Source of the DNA: Geranomyces variabilis
Taxonomy: Eukaryota > Chytridiomycota > Chytridiomycetes > Spizellomycetales > Powellomycetaceae
Assembly: GCA_027603065.1 (NCBI GenBank)
Contig: JADGJP010000029.1
Span: 280,375-344,374, forward strand
Length of the DNA: 64,000 nt
Direction of reading: 5' to 3'
Shown: positions 21,392 through 32,600 of the stretch, one piece after another
Layout of the letters: the number at the start of each line of letters is the position of its first letter
Numbering within the stretch: the stretch's first letter is position 1
Made by a program: the position numbers and the translations under genes
The notes under the pieces: model-generated
What the model was told of the DNA's origin: nothing
Database searches by the model: none
What the model saw: only the letters and a program-made list of their open reading frames with translations

Positions 21392-21999
21392 TTACATCGT
21401 GATTCTATTTGGCATATCCTCGCCCGGCGGAATGAGAATGACTCCCGTTTTACTTGGCACCAGGCTCTCTGGCCCCCTCTCGAGCGGCAACCTCACCGGC
21501 GGCTTTTCAACGGCCTTGATGGCCTCCTCCTCGTCACCGCTCTCCTCAGGCTCAAAGCTCTTAAGCAGCGCATTGACCACATCCATGTGGCCCTGCTGCT
21601 CAGCAACGGTACTCGGGCTCCGGCCGAGATTGTTCCTTATTGTTGCATCAGCACCGCACTGCAGTAGCAGCTCCACGCAGTCCAGCTTGCTGTTGAGAGC
21701 GGCCCAGTGCAATGCGGTGCTGCCGTCTGCATTTGCGGCGTTAATGTCTGCGGGCGACATGGTGGGCAGGATGTGCTTGAGAATAGGAAGGCAACCATTT
21801 GCTGCGGCTTGGTGAAGGGCGGTCGAGCGGGAGTTTGGCAGTGAGAGGGAGTAGAGCTCGCGGAGCAAAACCTCGGGGTGGGCAGCGCGGTAGGTGTCTA
21901 CAAGCTCAATGAGGCTGTCAAGGTCATCGTAGCGGGCGCAGCGACGAGCTCGTCAAGGTCGAAATCGGCAGCAACGGCAGACGGGGCAGACGCAGGCAT
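21392..21999 (-). CDS. YAR1: YAR1-like ankyrin-repeat protein with apparent frameshift
   Basis: About 200 residues. In yeast YAR1 is a chaperone for ribosomal protein Rps3. The main frame (from about 21945 down to the TAA at 21394-21392) has ankyrin text STALHQAAANGCLPIL, GSTALHWAALNSKLDCVELL and NLGRSPSTVAEQQGHMDVV, then an acidic tail. The natural start MPASAPSAVAADFDLDELVA at 21999 is in another frame; one base is missing around 21937-21945, where the family expects AARYDDLDSL. No GT..AG intron can bridge it. Either a genuine mutation or an assembly error in a G/C run. Confidence 0.8.
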
Positions 22000-22418
22000 G
22001 GCGAGGGGTCGGTGGGTGGGCGGACGGGGATAGCAGAAGAAAGTCAGTCCTTCAAGCTAAATGCTAGATATAGGATTCGCGACGAGTTTCGCCTGGTTGA
22101 TTGCCTCGCCCGCCGCCGCCCGTCCGCCGGGAATCTCGCATCCATCCTTGCCGTCGTCTCGATACCTTCTTCTTTCTTTTGGTGCTCGCTGCTACTGCTC
22201 CCGTTGCTGTTGGTGCCGGCGCCGCTGCATGAATACCACATAGCAGACGCATGCCTCTGGTAGGTCCTTTGGCGTTTCTTTAGCGGCATTTGCGCCTTGT
22301 GCTGGCCGCAGTCATCTTATCCTTCCTGGCCTACAGTCGCTCGCAAACGCCCTGCGCAAAGGAGGCTCTGTCTCCAGCGCCGCATCCGCCCATTCAAATC
22401 CTGTCTCCGCGAGTTATC
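22000..22418. promoter_or_regulatory. Divergent intergenic region (YAR1-like / formin)
   Basis: About 420 bp with T- and C-rich patches and no recognisable gene; it should hold promoters for both flanking genes. Confidence 0.35.
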
Positions 22419-25400
22419 ATGTCAGACCAGAAAGCAACGACTACCCGGGTGGTCGAGGTTAGCGCCGGCCGGACAGCCCGTCGACGCCGTGTTCCTGTGC
22501 CAGGATTCTAAAACACTCCCTTCATACAGCGACTGGACCTAGAGATTCTTCCTCCAGCGCGGGCGCCGGAGCTCGTCCCCTCCTCACGCACGACGACTTC
22601 TTTCCTGAGTCACAGCGCTTTCCCCCTGCACCACCGCATCTACAACCGCCCGCATTCCCCACCGACGAGTCATTCCTGGCGCTTACCCGCAGGCTGGATA
22701 TCACACGCATAACTGATCGGGTAATCTCGGCTGGCATGTGTTGGGCGCAGCGAACCGACAAGCGTGTTCGCAGGAACAATGTTGGCGACCTGGCGCGGTT
22801 CGTGAATACTCGGTATCCTGGACGCTACATGGTTTGGAACCTGGCTGCAGATACGTCGCAAGGAATCTACGACACTACCGAACTCGGACATCAAGTTGTG
22901 TCTTTTCCGTTTTCGAAAGCGTACTCGCTGAGTGTCAGCACACTGTTCGAGGTGTGCCGCTCCATCCATGCATGGCTGGAGCTGGACCCGTTGCACGTTG
23001 CGCTAGTGCAATGTCCAACGGGCCTGGGTCGCTCGGCGGTTGCAATTTCCTGTTATCTACGCTACGCTGACATCTTTACGGATGGCGCGGACGCGTTGGA
23101 CTACTTTATCGACCGCCGATGGTTCAAATCGAACCCAGAGCGCGATCTCCCGTCATGGGCTACCGTCGCACATCGCCGCTACGTGCAGTATTTTCACAAC
23201 ATGCTGATTCTCGGCGGAGTTTTGCCCAACCCTCTGCCCTTGGTTCTCCAGCGAGTGGTTGTCAACGGCATAGAACCATTGTCGCTTAACAGTCCAAACA
23301 TTGAGTTGTACCAGAGCGGGAAGCTTATGTATTCGACAATGCGACCAGACCTGGCTGGCGGAGACCTCCGCCACTCTGCTTCCTCTAACTCCTCCCAGGC
23401 AACCGTGCGAATCGATTCCCGTGGTAACTTGGTATTCCGCGTCTCCGATGCATCTCTGCTTCTCGGTAGCGACATACAGCTCCGGCTTTTTCACACGCAC
23501 GATCCCGTCCATCATCCGACGCAAGTCAGCACCATTGCCAGTCTGTCATTCCACGCTGGATTTATGTTGCCGGGCGTCATTCGTGTCGGCGCTAAAGACC
23601 TCGAAATTTCCGAGCCCGCTCGCCTTGCTCTTGACAAAGTCGATCAGAGGGATCCTCAATCATCATTTTGCTTCTATCTTATGTTTGCAGAACACGTACC
23701 GGTACGCTCTTCGACCACGTCTTCAACATCAGGACCATCTTCGTCCGCTTCGTCCCTTGCAGCCTCGGCATCTTATCTCGGTATGCTTGATCGCAGACCA
23801 GAAAGATGTCTTCCCCACCTGGTTTCCCACCATGCTGTGAAGCCGAAAGAGGAAGCTGTGACTGCGCTGATGCGTTCAGGCATTGGTTATTCGCGGACGC
23901 TTGCGATATTTGCGTTGCAACGAGCAAATTGCGACGTTCGGTCCGCCTTGTACTATATCCAACAGTCTCAAATTATGACCGAGTTGCCAGTTGACGATGG
24001 CGACGCCGCGACTGCAGTGCTCCCGACGCGTGTCTCCCAGTCGTCGCAGCATCTCCGCGATTCCCGCTCATCATCCTCGCGATCCGCTCACTCCGCAGAC
24101 CACCCACCCAATGTGACGTACGGTCATCATCGCTCGCTCTCTGCCACTCGGTCCGACTCGGTGTCTTCAACTCGATCGGATCCTCCGCCTCTACCTTCGC
24201 CTGGATTGGGCTCACAACCCGCCTCGCGAGACCAGAAAGCGCCTGCAAGCGTTTCCCGTCAGGGATCCGATCCCTCTGAACCCCGAGGATCCCATCCACG
24301 CTTCCACTTGAATCAGCAGCAGCACCATCGGTATACTCCAACAAATCAGGATGCAACACCGATTACCCCACAGGGCTCTTATCCAGATATGGTGGTCCGC
24401 GAGGTGCGGCTTGGACATGTCGCTCCAGTGTCTCACTCTTACGAGCAAACTTCTCTGGCGCACCCGCCACCGCCGAGCCATCATGCGGCTGCCCACCAAA
24501 GTTATCGACATGGCGGGGCCTTAGCGAACTCGTCTGTAGCTCAGGATCCGATTAGGAGAATGGAGCTTCTCTTGGAAGAGGCCCGCAGGGCCGACTCACG
24601 AGCAGATCGCCGGCGAGGCAATACGCCGCTGCCGCAATCTGACGCGGATGGATACCATCGGGCTCCTCCGCGGGCTACCACACCGGCAGCTAGGGCTGCT
24701 GCTGCTGCCAAGGGCCTTGATGAGTTGCTTGAACGTCTGGACGGGGAACGCAGTGACGGCTCGTCGCGCAGGCCGCGACAAAGTCCAACAACCGAGGTTA
24801 AATCTGACCCACCTGTGCCTGTCGCGGCTCCACCGCCTGCAGTGGTAGCACCACCGCCTCCGCCACCACCACCAGCACCACCACCACCGCCACCACCGCC
24901 ATTACCGTCTTCTTTTAATGCAGAAGACCCTAACGTGCCCGCTAAGCCGCGTGCTCGTGCCCGGATCCACTGGGACGAAATTCGCGACATTGAAGGATCA
25001 GTCTGGAGTGAGATCTCTTCATCGTCAACGGCCGAGCGGCGGCCTTCCATCGCAGGCGGCGACACTGCTGTTGAGGATGATGGGACGAATGGCGCGGGAG
25101 GCAGCACGAAGGTCGCGAATTCGGGAGACGGCGGCGTTGAGCAGATACAATTGAACATACAGCGGTTTGAGGAGCTGTTTTGCGTTGTGCCAGAAAAGGC
25201 CGGCAAAGATCGGCCAAAGATGGTGCAAAGGTAACAATGGCCCGAATGCGTCGTCTCGCCGCCTTTCCGCTACCTTTAGCTAAATACGACCATTACTTTT
25301 CTACCTCTCAGAACGCAATTTACAAATTTGCTGGATCTCCGACGGGCGAATAACGTGTCTATTGGTCTTTCGCGTTTTACTCGCCGCGGCCTTGATACAG

Positions 25401-26884
25401 CTGCGCTAATTACTGCAGTTCGCACCATGAATGCGACCGTGCTTTCACCGGACGACCTGTCCATGCTGCAAAAGTTGCTGCCAACACCGGACGAGTGTGC
25501 GATGCTAACTGCGTACCTTGCAAAGCCCGCAGACCCAACGCAACCGCCGCTTGCTCCCGCTGAGCGCTTCATGTCCGAAGTGATGGCTGTGCCGCACATG
25601 CGAGACATGTGCACTGCACTGCACACGGCCACAACCGTCGGTGGTGATATGGACGATGCGGAAAACAAGCTGGACACCATGGTAGACCTTTCTGCGCAGC
25701 TACGGACCAATGACAACCTCAAGACGCTTCTACGAAGCGTGCTGGAGCTTGGAAATCTGACCAATTATGACTACTCGGCCAATTCTCAGTCGTTCCGGCC
25801 GTGGATGGGGAAGGAAGCGCGCGCGATCGGGTTGAAGGTTGACGGTCTGGCCAGGTTGAAAGATGTGAAGAGCAGGGACGGCAAGTGGTCGCTGATGACC
25901 TTTTTGGTTGACATGGTGGCCGCGTCACGCACGGACGTTCTCGATGTGCCGGCTGAGGTGCACCGAGTCCGCGTAGTCGCAAAGTGGGATCTTGAGGTCC
26001 TTGTCAAAGGGTTCCGAAACCTCAAGGCTGTGGTCGCTGCGCTGGAAGGGGTTTGCACGACCGACAACGACAGTGGACCCGATTGGGCCGAATACGTCAC
26101 TGACCGCTTGCAACCACTAATCGCGTCCGTATCTGCACACATTGCAAGCGTCATGGCCAAAGCCGACGCGTTTCGCGCCGAGTTCGAGCGGCTGGCCCGG
26201 TATTTGGGCGAAGACGTTGCGCTCTATGTCGACCTGCCCGACGCTCTTGCGGGCACGGGTGATCGCATCGTGCCGTCGACCCTTCCCGTCAAAAAGTTTC
26301 CTACGCATTTGTTTGCGATGATGCATTCGTTCCTGGACGCGTACGAGGGCGCTGTTGCGGACTGGAGGCGCCGAGGAGGCGCCGAGCGCACCAGGGAGAT
26401 GCAGTATCGCCCACTGCAGAAGAGCGCGATCGCGGCTGCAAACGCTGCTGCTGCCGCATCTGCCGCAGCAGCGGCTGCATCGCTGGTCCCGCCGCCTGAG
26501 GTTCCAAGTCCCACGCAGATTACGTCGCCGGGGGCACCTCCACCTCCACCGCCGCCACCACCCCCTCCACCTCCTGCAATCAGTGTTGACACGGCTACCT
26601 CGCCGACTGACGATGTTGGTGCCGCGCCGCCAGAAATGGCTCGTTTGTTCCGGAGGTTCTCGCGCCGGTTCCTTGACACGCATCCGCTGAACCGTGGCGC
26701 AGGCGTCTCCGCGGCTTTTGCTATGGCCGAGGATAACGATTCGACTGCTGACCGGGATGGAGAGGGGGAAGAGGAGGAGGACGAGCGGGCCCTAGCGGCC
26801 GCAACGGCTGCGCCGGCGACTGTGGTTGAGGAAGACGAGGGCGAGATCCCCATTGTAGAAGATGACGAAGGGTCGGGATACTGA
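22419..26884 (+). CDS. PTEN-type formin (phosphatase-like, C2, UBA-like, FH1, FH2)
   Basis: Model: 22419-22488, 22530-25230, 25312-26884, ~1447 aa; the first 41-nt intron is provisional, the second is secure. Residues ~75-240 are a PTEN-like phosphatase domain (RLDITRITDRVISAG, RRYVQYFHNML) with the C-x5-R loop CPTGLGR at ~185-191; the usual His before Cys is Gln. A C2-like region follows (~240-430), then a UBA-like three-helix block (~460-505: MRSGIGYSRTLAIFALQRAN). FH1 polyproline lies at ~790-820 and FH2 at ~830-1270 (VPAKPRARARIHWDEI, LELGNLTNYDYSANSQ). A second polyproline run and an acidic tail end the protein. Formins nucleate actin filaments; in plant class II formins the PTEN-like part targets membranes by binding phosphoinositides. 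Confidence 0.92.
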
Positions 26885-27010
26885 AGGCGCTGGACGTCCA
26901 GCCACCTTTTCGACGAGTTTCATGTATATGTATGTATTTAATACCCACAAAACTTCAGATGATCTATCTATATACAGGAGCAGAAACAACTCACGATCTA
27001 CGGACTCTTG

Positions 27011-28006
27011 CTAAAGCCGCCCTCCAGCCCAGCGAACAATCTCCTCATATATCGTCCACGTAATCGCCGCGCTGACAGTTTTGCGGATTAGGCGTGGGAG
27101 CATTCCGGCAAAAAGGCCCTTAACGTTCTCCTCCGTGATAATCTTCCACGCTGAACGGTGCATGGACGGGTACTCGCGCGGGTTGAGCTGCATGCGCGTT
27201 TTAAGCACATCAAAGGGGTTGGTGATGACCGTTGCCGCGACGCCGCTTACGCATGCTGAGGCGGTGTGGATGATGGGAGCGGTTTTTGCGGGACTTGCAC
27301 TTTGTGGTAGTGTTGATGATGTTAACGAAGATGACGTTCGTAATGGCGGTGGCGCGAAAGCCCGCTTGAGTACGTCTTTGGTATGTTCGTAAAAAAAGAC
27401 ATACAGGCCAGCATGCGGCGCATCGCGCAGAACCGTCGCTCCCGACCCCGCAAACAGCCCGCGCACGCCACCACCACCTTTCTCCGTCACAATCGCGCGG
27501 GTCGCGGCTGCCACGCTCGTGTAGCGGTACATGTTGCTCTCGTATCGAACTTTGATGACTGTTATCGGCATCATTAGCAGCCCGACCGTGACGCGAGAGC
27601 CCGCGCCAGAGATCAGGTTGATTGTGCCGGGCGTTAGTGTGGGACTGCCGGTAGTGGAAGAGAGCGTGCGTAATGCTCGCCGTGTTTGTTCGAGGCAGGC
27701 AAAGTAAAGTCCGCTGCCCGGAACGTTGCGGAGAATTGTCGGCCAGGTCCCGCGCCACAGCCCTTTTGCGCCATCGGTTGCAATGACACCTGATGCGACT
27801 GACCAGAGCGAGATGCGACGTGCAGTTGCGGCTGGGATAGTGCTGGTGGTATTTGCGAGGGATTGCTTTAACGTGTGGTGAGTTTCCTGCTGCAAACGCG
27901 TTTTGACCAGGTCGAGCGGTTGCAGGGCGACACAGGCAGCGAGGCCAGATAGCGCGCCACCGACGAGGTGCATGTGGCCCGAGACTTGTGGTTTTGAAGA
28001 CGACAT
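27011..28006 (-). CDS. HEM25: Mitochondrial glycine carrier (SLC25A38/Hem25)
   Basis: Intronless, 331 aa from the ATG at 28006 (an open in-frame extension upstream lacks conservation). Inner-membrane carrier that brings glycine into mitochondria for 5-aminolevulinate synthesis, the first step of haem. Three mitochondrial-carrier repeats with PLDLVKTRLQ, MPITVIKVRYES and NPFDVLKTRMQLNP; the second repeat's MPITVIKVRYESNMYRY and LLRDAP-like VLRDAPHAGLYVFFYE are close to human SLC25A38 (SPITVIKTRYESGKYGY), as is the end AITWTIYEEIVRW. Head-to-head with another carrier gene. Confidence 0.93.
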   Translation of the reverse strand: MSSSKPQVSGHMHLVGGALSGLAACVALQPLDLVKTRLQQETHHTLKQSLANTTSTIPAATARRISLWSVASGVIATDGAKGLWRGTWPTILRNVPGSGLYFACLEQTRRALRTLSSTTGSPTLTPGTINLISGAGSRVTVGLLMMPITVIKVRYESNMYRYTSVAAATRAIVTEKGGGGVRGLFAGSGATVLRDAPHAGLYVFFYEHTKDVLKRAFAPPPLRTSSSLTSSTLPQSASPAKTAPIIHTASACVSGVAATVITNPFDVLKTRMQLNPREYPSMHRSAWKIITEENVKGLFAGMLPRLIRKTVSAAITWTIYEEIVRWAGGRL

Positions 28007-28279
28007 TTTTGTTTGTGGTGGCAAATCGGGCGTGCGGGCCGGGAAGGCCGCGGTGTTTTGTTCTGAGGGTGCTGGCAGTGGGCACAGGTGGGGAACGGCG
28101 GCCGTCATATGCACTGGCAGCAGGCGCACGTGGTGATTGGAGACATGCGCTCGAAAGGAAGATAGAAGTAGCGAGAGAAGTTGAGGCAATCGGGCACTGG
28201 CGGAAAAAGGTTCTCGGAAGAGAGCAAGAGCACTCGAAGGCATTTCCGACTTTCCGACGTTTCCGCCGAAATTCATGCC
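28007..28279. promoter_or_regulatory. Shared promoter of two mitochondrial carriers
   Basis: 273 bp between divergent start codons of two SLC25 genes, suggesting possible co-regulation. No element recognised by eye. Confidence 0.4.
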
Positions 28280-29456
28280 ATGACATCGTCGCAAGCGCCG
28301 TCGGCCTCGTCATTCTTTCTGTCTTCCGATGGCCTTAGCCATGTGGCCTTCTCTTCGTGCGCCGCAATCGTCGCTCGCACGATAGCCCACCCGCTGGACA
28401 CCCTCAAGACTCGTATCCAGTTTGCAGCCTCACCTTCTCCAGCACCACAACAACCACACAGCTCGCCCGCCGCCTCACTCGACCCAACGGCAGGCCAGAT
28501 CCGCTCCACCATCCGCGGCATTCTCGCCGCCGAATCACCAACAGCATTGTATCGCGGCTTGCCTGTCGCGCTACTGTTTAGCGTACCTGCTCTGAGCGTG
28601 TACCTTGGCGCATATGACCAGTCCAAAGCGGCACTGGCCGCGTGGGGCGGCATAGGGACCGAGGACTCTATGGGAGTGCATGCCGCTGCTTCGTGCACGG
28701 CAGAAATCCTGAGTGGTGCATTATGGTAGGCTCGGCTTGTGGGACCGACAAGCAGAAGGGCGACACGGGAGTCTTCTGACGCCGGACGACTTTTCCCTTT
28801 TGCCCTTTTAATCAGGACGCCGATGGAGGTGCTGAAAAACAAGCTGCAGGTTCAGACAAAGGCGACCCATCCAACCATTGGCAAAATGCACACCTGGAAT
28901 CTGTGCAAGTCGATATACGCGGAGCACGGGCTGCGTGGTTTTTTCAAAGGCTATTTCATTGCACTTGGCGTGTTCATCCCATATACGGTAAGCTTGACCG
29001 TTATACTGTTACGTGTACGCTGTGTGTGCTGACCATTTTGCGTTTCGTGGGTTGTTGCAGATGGTATACTTCATGTCATATGAGCAGCTTAAACTTGCAG
29101 CTGCAAGGCTCGTACTGCCGCCACATTCTCCGTCTTCACCCACAGGACAGCAGTCTAATCAGGTACAACAACAGCTGCCATTCGGAGCGTACGTTGCATG
29201 CTCGGGCCTTTCTGGAGCCCTCGCAGGCGGAGTTTCCAATGGACTTGACATTGTCAAGACGCGCAAGCAGGCTGGCGGAGGTAGCCAGACGGCGATGCAA
29301 ATCGCACGGCATATGTGGCGGCACGAGGGCGGATGGCGGGCGTTTGGACGCGGGCTTGGAGCACGAATTTTGTGGATCACGCCCACAGTGACAATCTCGA
29401 TGTCGGTGTACGAAGAGTTGAAAAATTGGCGAGTGCGCCAACTCTCGCTGGCGTAG
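28280..29456 (+). CDS. Mitochondrial carrier family protein, substrate unknown
   Basis: Exons 28280-28725, 28816-28987, 29061-29456; 337 aa. Three SLC25 repeats with signature starts HPLDTLKTRIQ, TPMEVLKNKLQVQT and GLDIVKTRKQ; both introns fall beside these signatures and preserve them. The middle signature begins with Thr-Pro-Met-Glu instead of the usual Pro-x-Asp/Glu, and the third lacks the Pro, so the fold is clear but substrate assignment is not. Located in the mitochondrial inner membrane by family. Probably not a duplicate of the neighbouring HEM25, whose signatures differ. Confidence 0.85.
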
Positions 29457-29665
29457 ATTAGACATAACTGGACTAGTTTGCAGAGCGGAATGTACATAGA
29501 AACCTTGGCCGTTATAAACATGAATGGGAGGATGCGCCGGACAATATTGGATGATGGTTGTGTGTTGTGTGCCCACCTTTTCCAGATTTTCTTTGCTAGT
29601 CTCATTTAGCGCTTCCAAGTGAAGTATGATTTCACACCTACATCCTATTGTAATTTCTGTCAAAT

Positions 29666-32600
29666 CTACTTCTCCAGCAACCCTCTAATAACGCTCTCCA
29701 GCACATGGCAAATCAGGCCCTCATTCAGAGTTCGGTTCTGCAGCATGTTGAACAGCCGCGTAATGCCCGCGACTGTATTATAGCGACCAGCGACGCGCGC
29801 TACCGTGTCTACACCGGGAAGCGCGGTGGTGGTGAACAGTCGCTTGGCTTCCATCTTTGTGTTGGCGCGATCTTGGTCGGTTCGCTCAAGCGCGGGGATA
29901 GGCGCAACCGCCGCGGCGACGACGGATGCGGTGACGGCAGCGCTGGCCTTTTTGTCGGTACCGGGATCCGCATCAGCTGCGGGACGAGGCGATGAGTACC
30001 ATATGCCGCCCGGCCACATCGCGGCGTCGAGCGCGAGCAAGTGTTCAGCGACTTTCTTTTCGCTGGTCGCTTCGTGCATTCTGGTCTGCAGCAAGTTTGA
30101 GATGGTCCCTCCGTATGTCCGACGCAATATCGTTTTAACCACATGAAGGCCCTTTTGTCTAAACCACTGAGCCGGGTCCGAGAGCGCGAATATTTCCTCA
30201 ATGGTGCCAAAAATACATTCAAGAACAGTTTCGAGGTCTGCGTCTGACAGAGGAGATGGGACCGCAGATTTCGGTGCTGCACGGTTGACGACGCGATCGA
30301 GTCGAGTGGCTAAAGTCGGCAGAGCGGGTTGCGCGGGGCGTGAACGCGTTGCTCCCGCATCAAGTTGGGGTTCGCCCGTGGGAAGTGCCTTTTCAGGAGA
30401 TGCGGCTCGCCTTGGTGGCGTTGGCGGCGGCAGATCAACGCCAGCTAGCTCGTCGAGGGACGACGCACGAGGCAAAATGGTCACCTCGTCGCCCGAAGTC
30501 CTCTTGATTGATGGCGTGCGACTCACACCTCCGACCGCACCAGCCGCTGCTGCGCTAACTGCGCTAGTCCCGCTGATAGTTGCCTTTCGCAAGCCGTCGC
30601 CTGCAGCCTTGGCCGCCGCCCCAACTTCGCCAGCAATCATAGTCGCAGCACGGACAGGAGCTGCAACGGCCACCTTGCGCAGCAACGTGCCAGCGCTTTT
30701 GAGGCTGCCAAACACTTTATTCTGAATTTGAGTCTGCTGCGCGGTATCCACTTGCTGAGCAAAGTTTTCCGGACGCATGAAATCAAGCATTGCAGGTGTC
30801 GCGCGAAGCTCTTCGTCCGTAACCGCAATATTCAGCCAGCGCTCGAGCTCGCCAGGAAGCGCAGCCGCACGGGCCCGCTGCTGTGCTCCGCCGCGGCTGC
30901 CAGTACGCAGTGCAGGAAATCCAGATTTTCGAACCTTTGGATGTGCGGCTTCCAACGCTTCGTTCAGATTAATCAAGTCGAGATACGACTTGGCTATCAT
31001 CCATCCACCGGATCCGTCCGTGCGCTCGATTTGGACGATGTATTTCATGTCAGCAGGCCGTGGCGCGGCCGGCGCGCCAACACCTGCGAACGCAAAGATG
31101 TTCTTTTTCTCCCCTTCTTCAGCTTGCCCAGAATCCGCAGGATCGGACATGTCGAGCACATTGATGCGAATGTTGCGCAAATCGAGCTGAGGCGGCGCGG
31201 GAGCATGCTCAACCGCGTCTGTAAGCTCGACGAGCTCTTCAACCTTTGTCTGGAGCTGGAGTTTCACATGCGCGAGATCGCCTACCGCGTCCGAGTCTGG
31301 CGCAGCGCGCATCACAGCGTCAATCAACACCACCTGTTCACGGAACGCAGCGATCGCCTCCTGCACGGACGCTGGTGAGTCGGTTCCATCAAGTTTCAAA
31401 GCAGCAAGCACGTCTGCAGCTTGTTGTGCGCAGCGAGTGAGGGCCTCGCTCGCTACAACAGCTTCGTCTGAAACCGCTGGGACTGGGGCCGCTGGGGCGA
31501 TGGCTTTGACGGGTATGACCTCATCTGGCGTGGAAGCCGGTACCGAGCTTGCATCATCGGATTTGACATCCGCATGTAGGACCCCACTGTTTATTGTCGC
31601 GCTCCGGTTGGGGGAGTTGTCGGTAGCAGCAGATTTGGGCGAAGTTCCGGATGGCTCAAAGTCCGCAATGTCTGTGACGGCCGGAGTAAGGTCTAGTGTC
31701 TCCGCATCGCTCTCTTCGTCAGACGCGGGTGCCGATGTTGATCCAGCAACCTGTGACGCAGACGCTGCCGCTTGCTCTCTCGCGCAGAACTCGCGATACG
31801 GTGCGCTGTTTCGGAAGCCGCCCATAAAACGCTGATCCAGCAGCGCGACTACCGCTGCCTGCAGCGGCTTGAAGACATCCGGATTGGGATTCTCAGCGAT
31901 TTCCTTCTTTGCAGCAACAACAAGATCTTTCGCATCAAGATCAACGTATTGATCCGCGCCAGGTGTCAGGAATGTCGTTACCACGGCCTGCGCGTCCGCG
32001 CGAATACCCTCAATGGCGTTTTCGCCACCCTGACCTGCCATTTCGAGCTTGGCGAAGCGGTTGAAGCTGTCCATCATGATGTACAGCTGGACATATTTGC
32101 TCCCATTCTCCGCGTCCATGTACTCGATAAACTCGACAAGAGCGGTAGAGCGCACCATCACGTCCGCAGCTGTTATCCGCGGAGCAGGTGTCTGCACCGC
32201 AGGGCTCAAAGCACTTGGCGCGGTTGGGCGGATGCGAATAGCTTCGATGAGAAGCTCAGCGTTGGTCGTTGACGAATGACGCGTATCTGAAGTGTCTACA
32301 GGCTGCCAGCCTCTTACAAGCTGATTGGGCGGGAGTTGCGAGATGGGGATGTACGAAGAACCAATAATGTCGTCTTACAGCGTAATGGTTGGTCAGACAA
32401 ACTTTGGACATCCAGGGGGGTGAAGCTTGAGCGGACACACCTTTGATGAGCTTGGTCTCAAAAATATCGACCACGACGCCAGCAATGCCGCTGTCGTTAT
32501 TTGGATCCCACGGAAATCTGAATTCCTCATGCCACATAGGGTGGGCTTCAGCTCGGACTTTCTGACTTTTGTGAGCGGTGGTGCCGCAGAGAACGGAGCA

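Noticed and set aside
25276-26853. Several long minus-strand ORFs over the formin 3' half
   Set aside because: Shadows of the FH2 and polyproline coding sequence; they show only reverse-complement artefacts such as poly-Gly runs.
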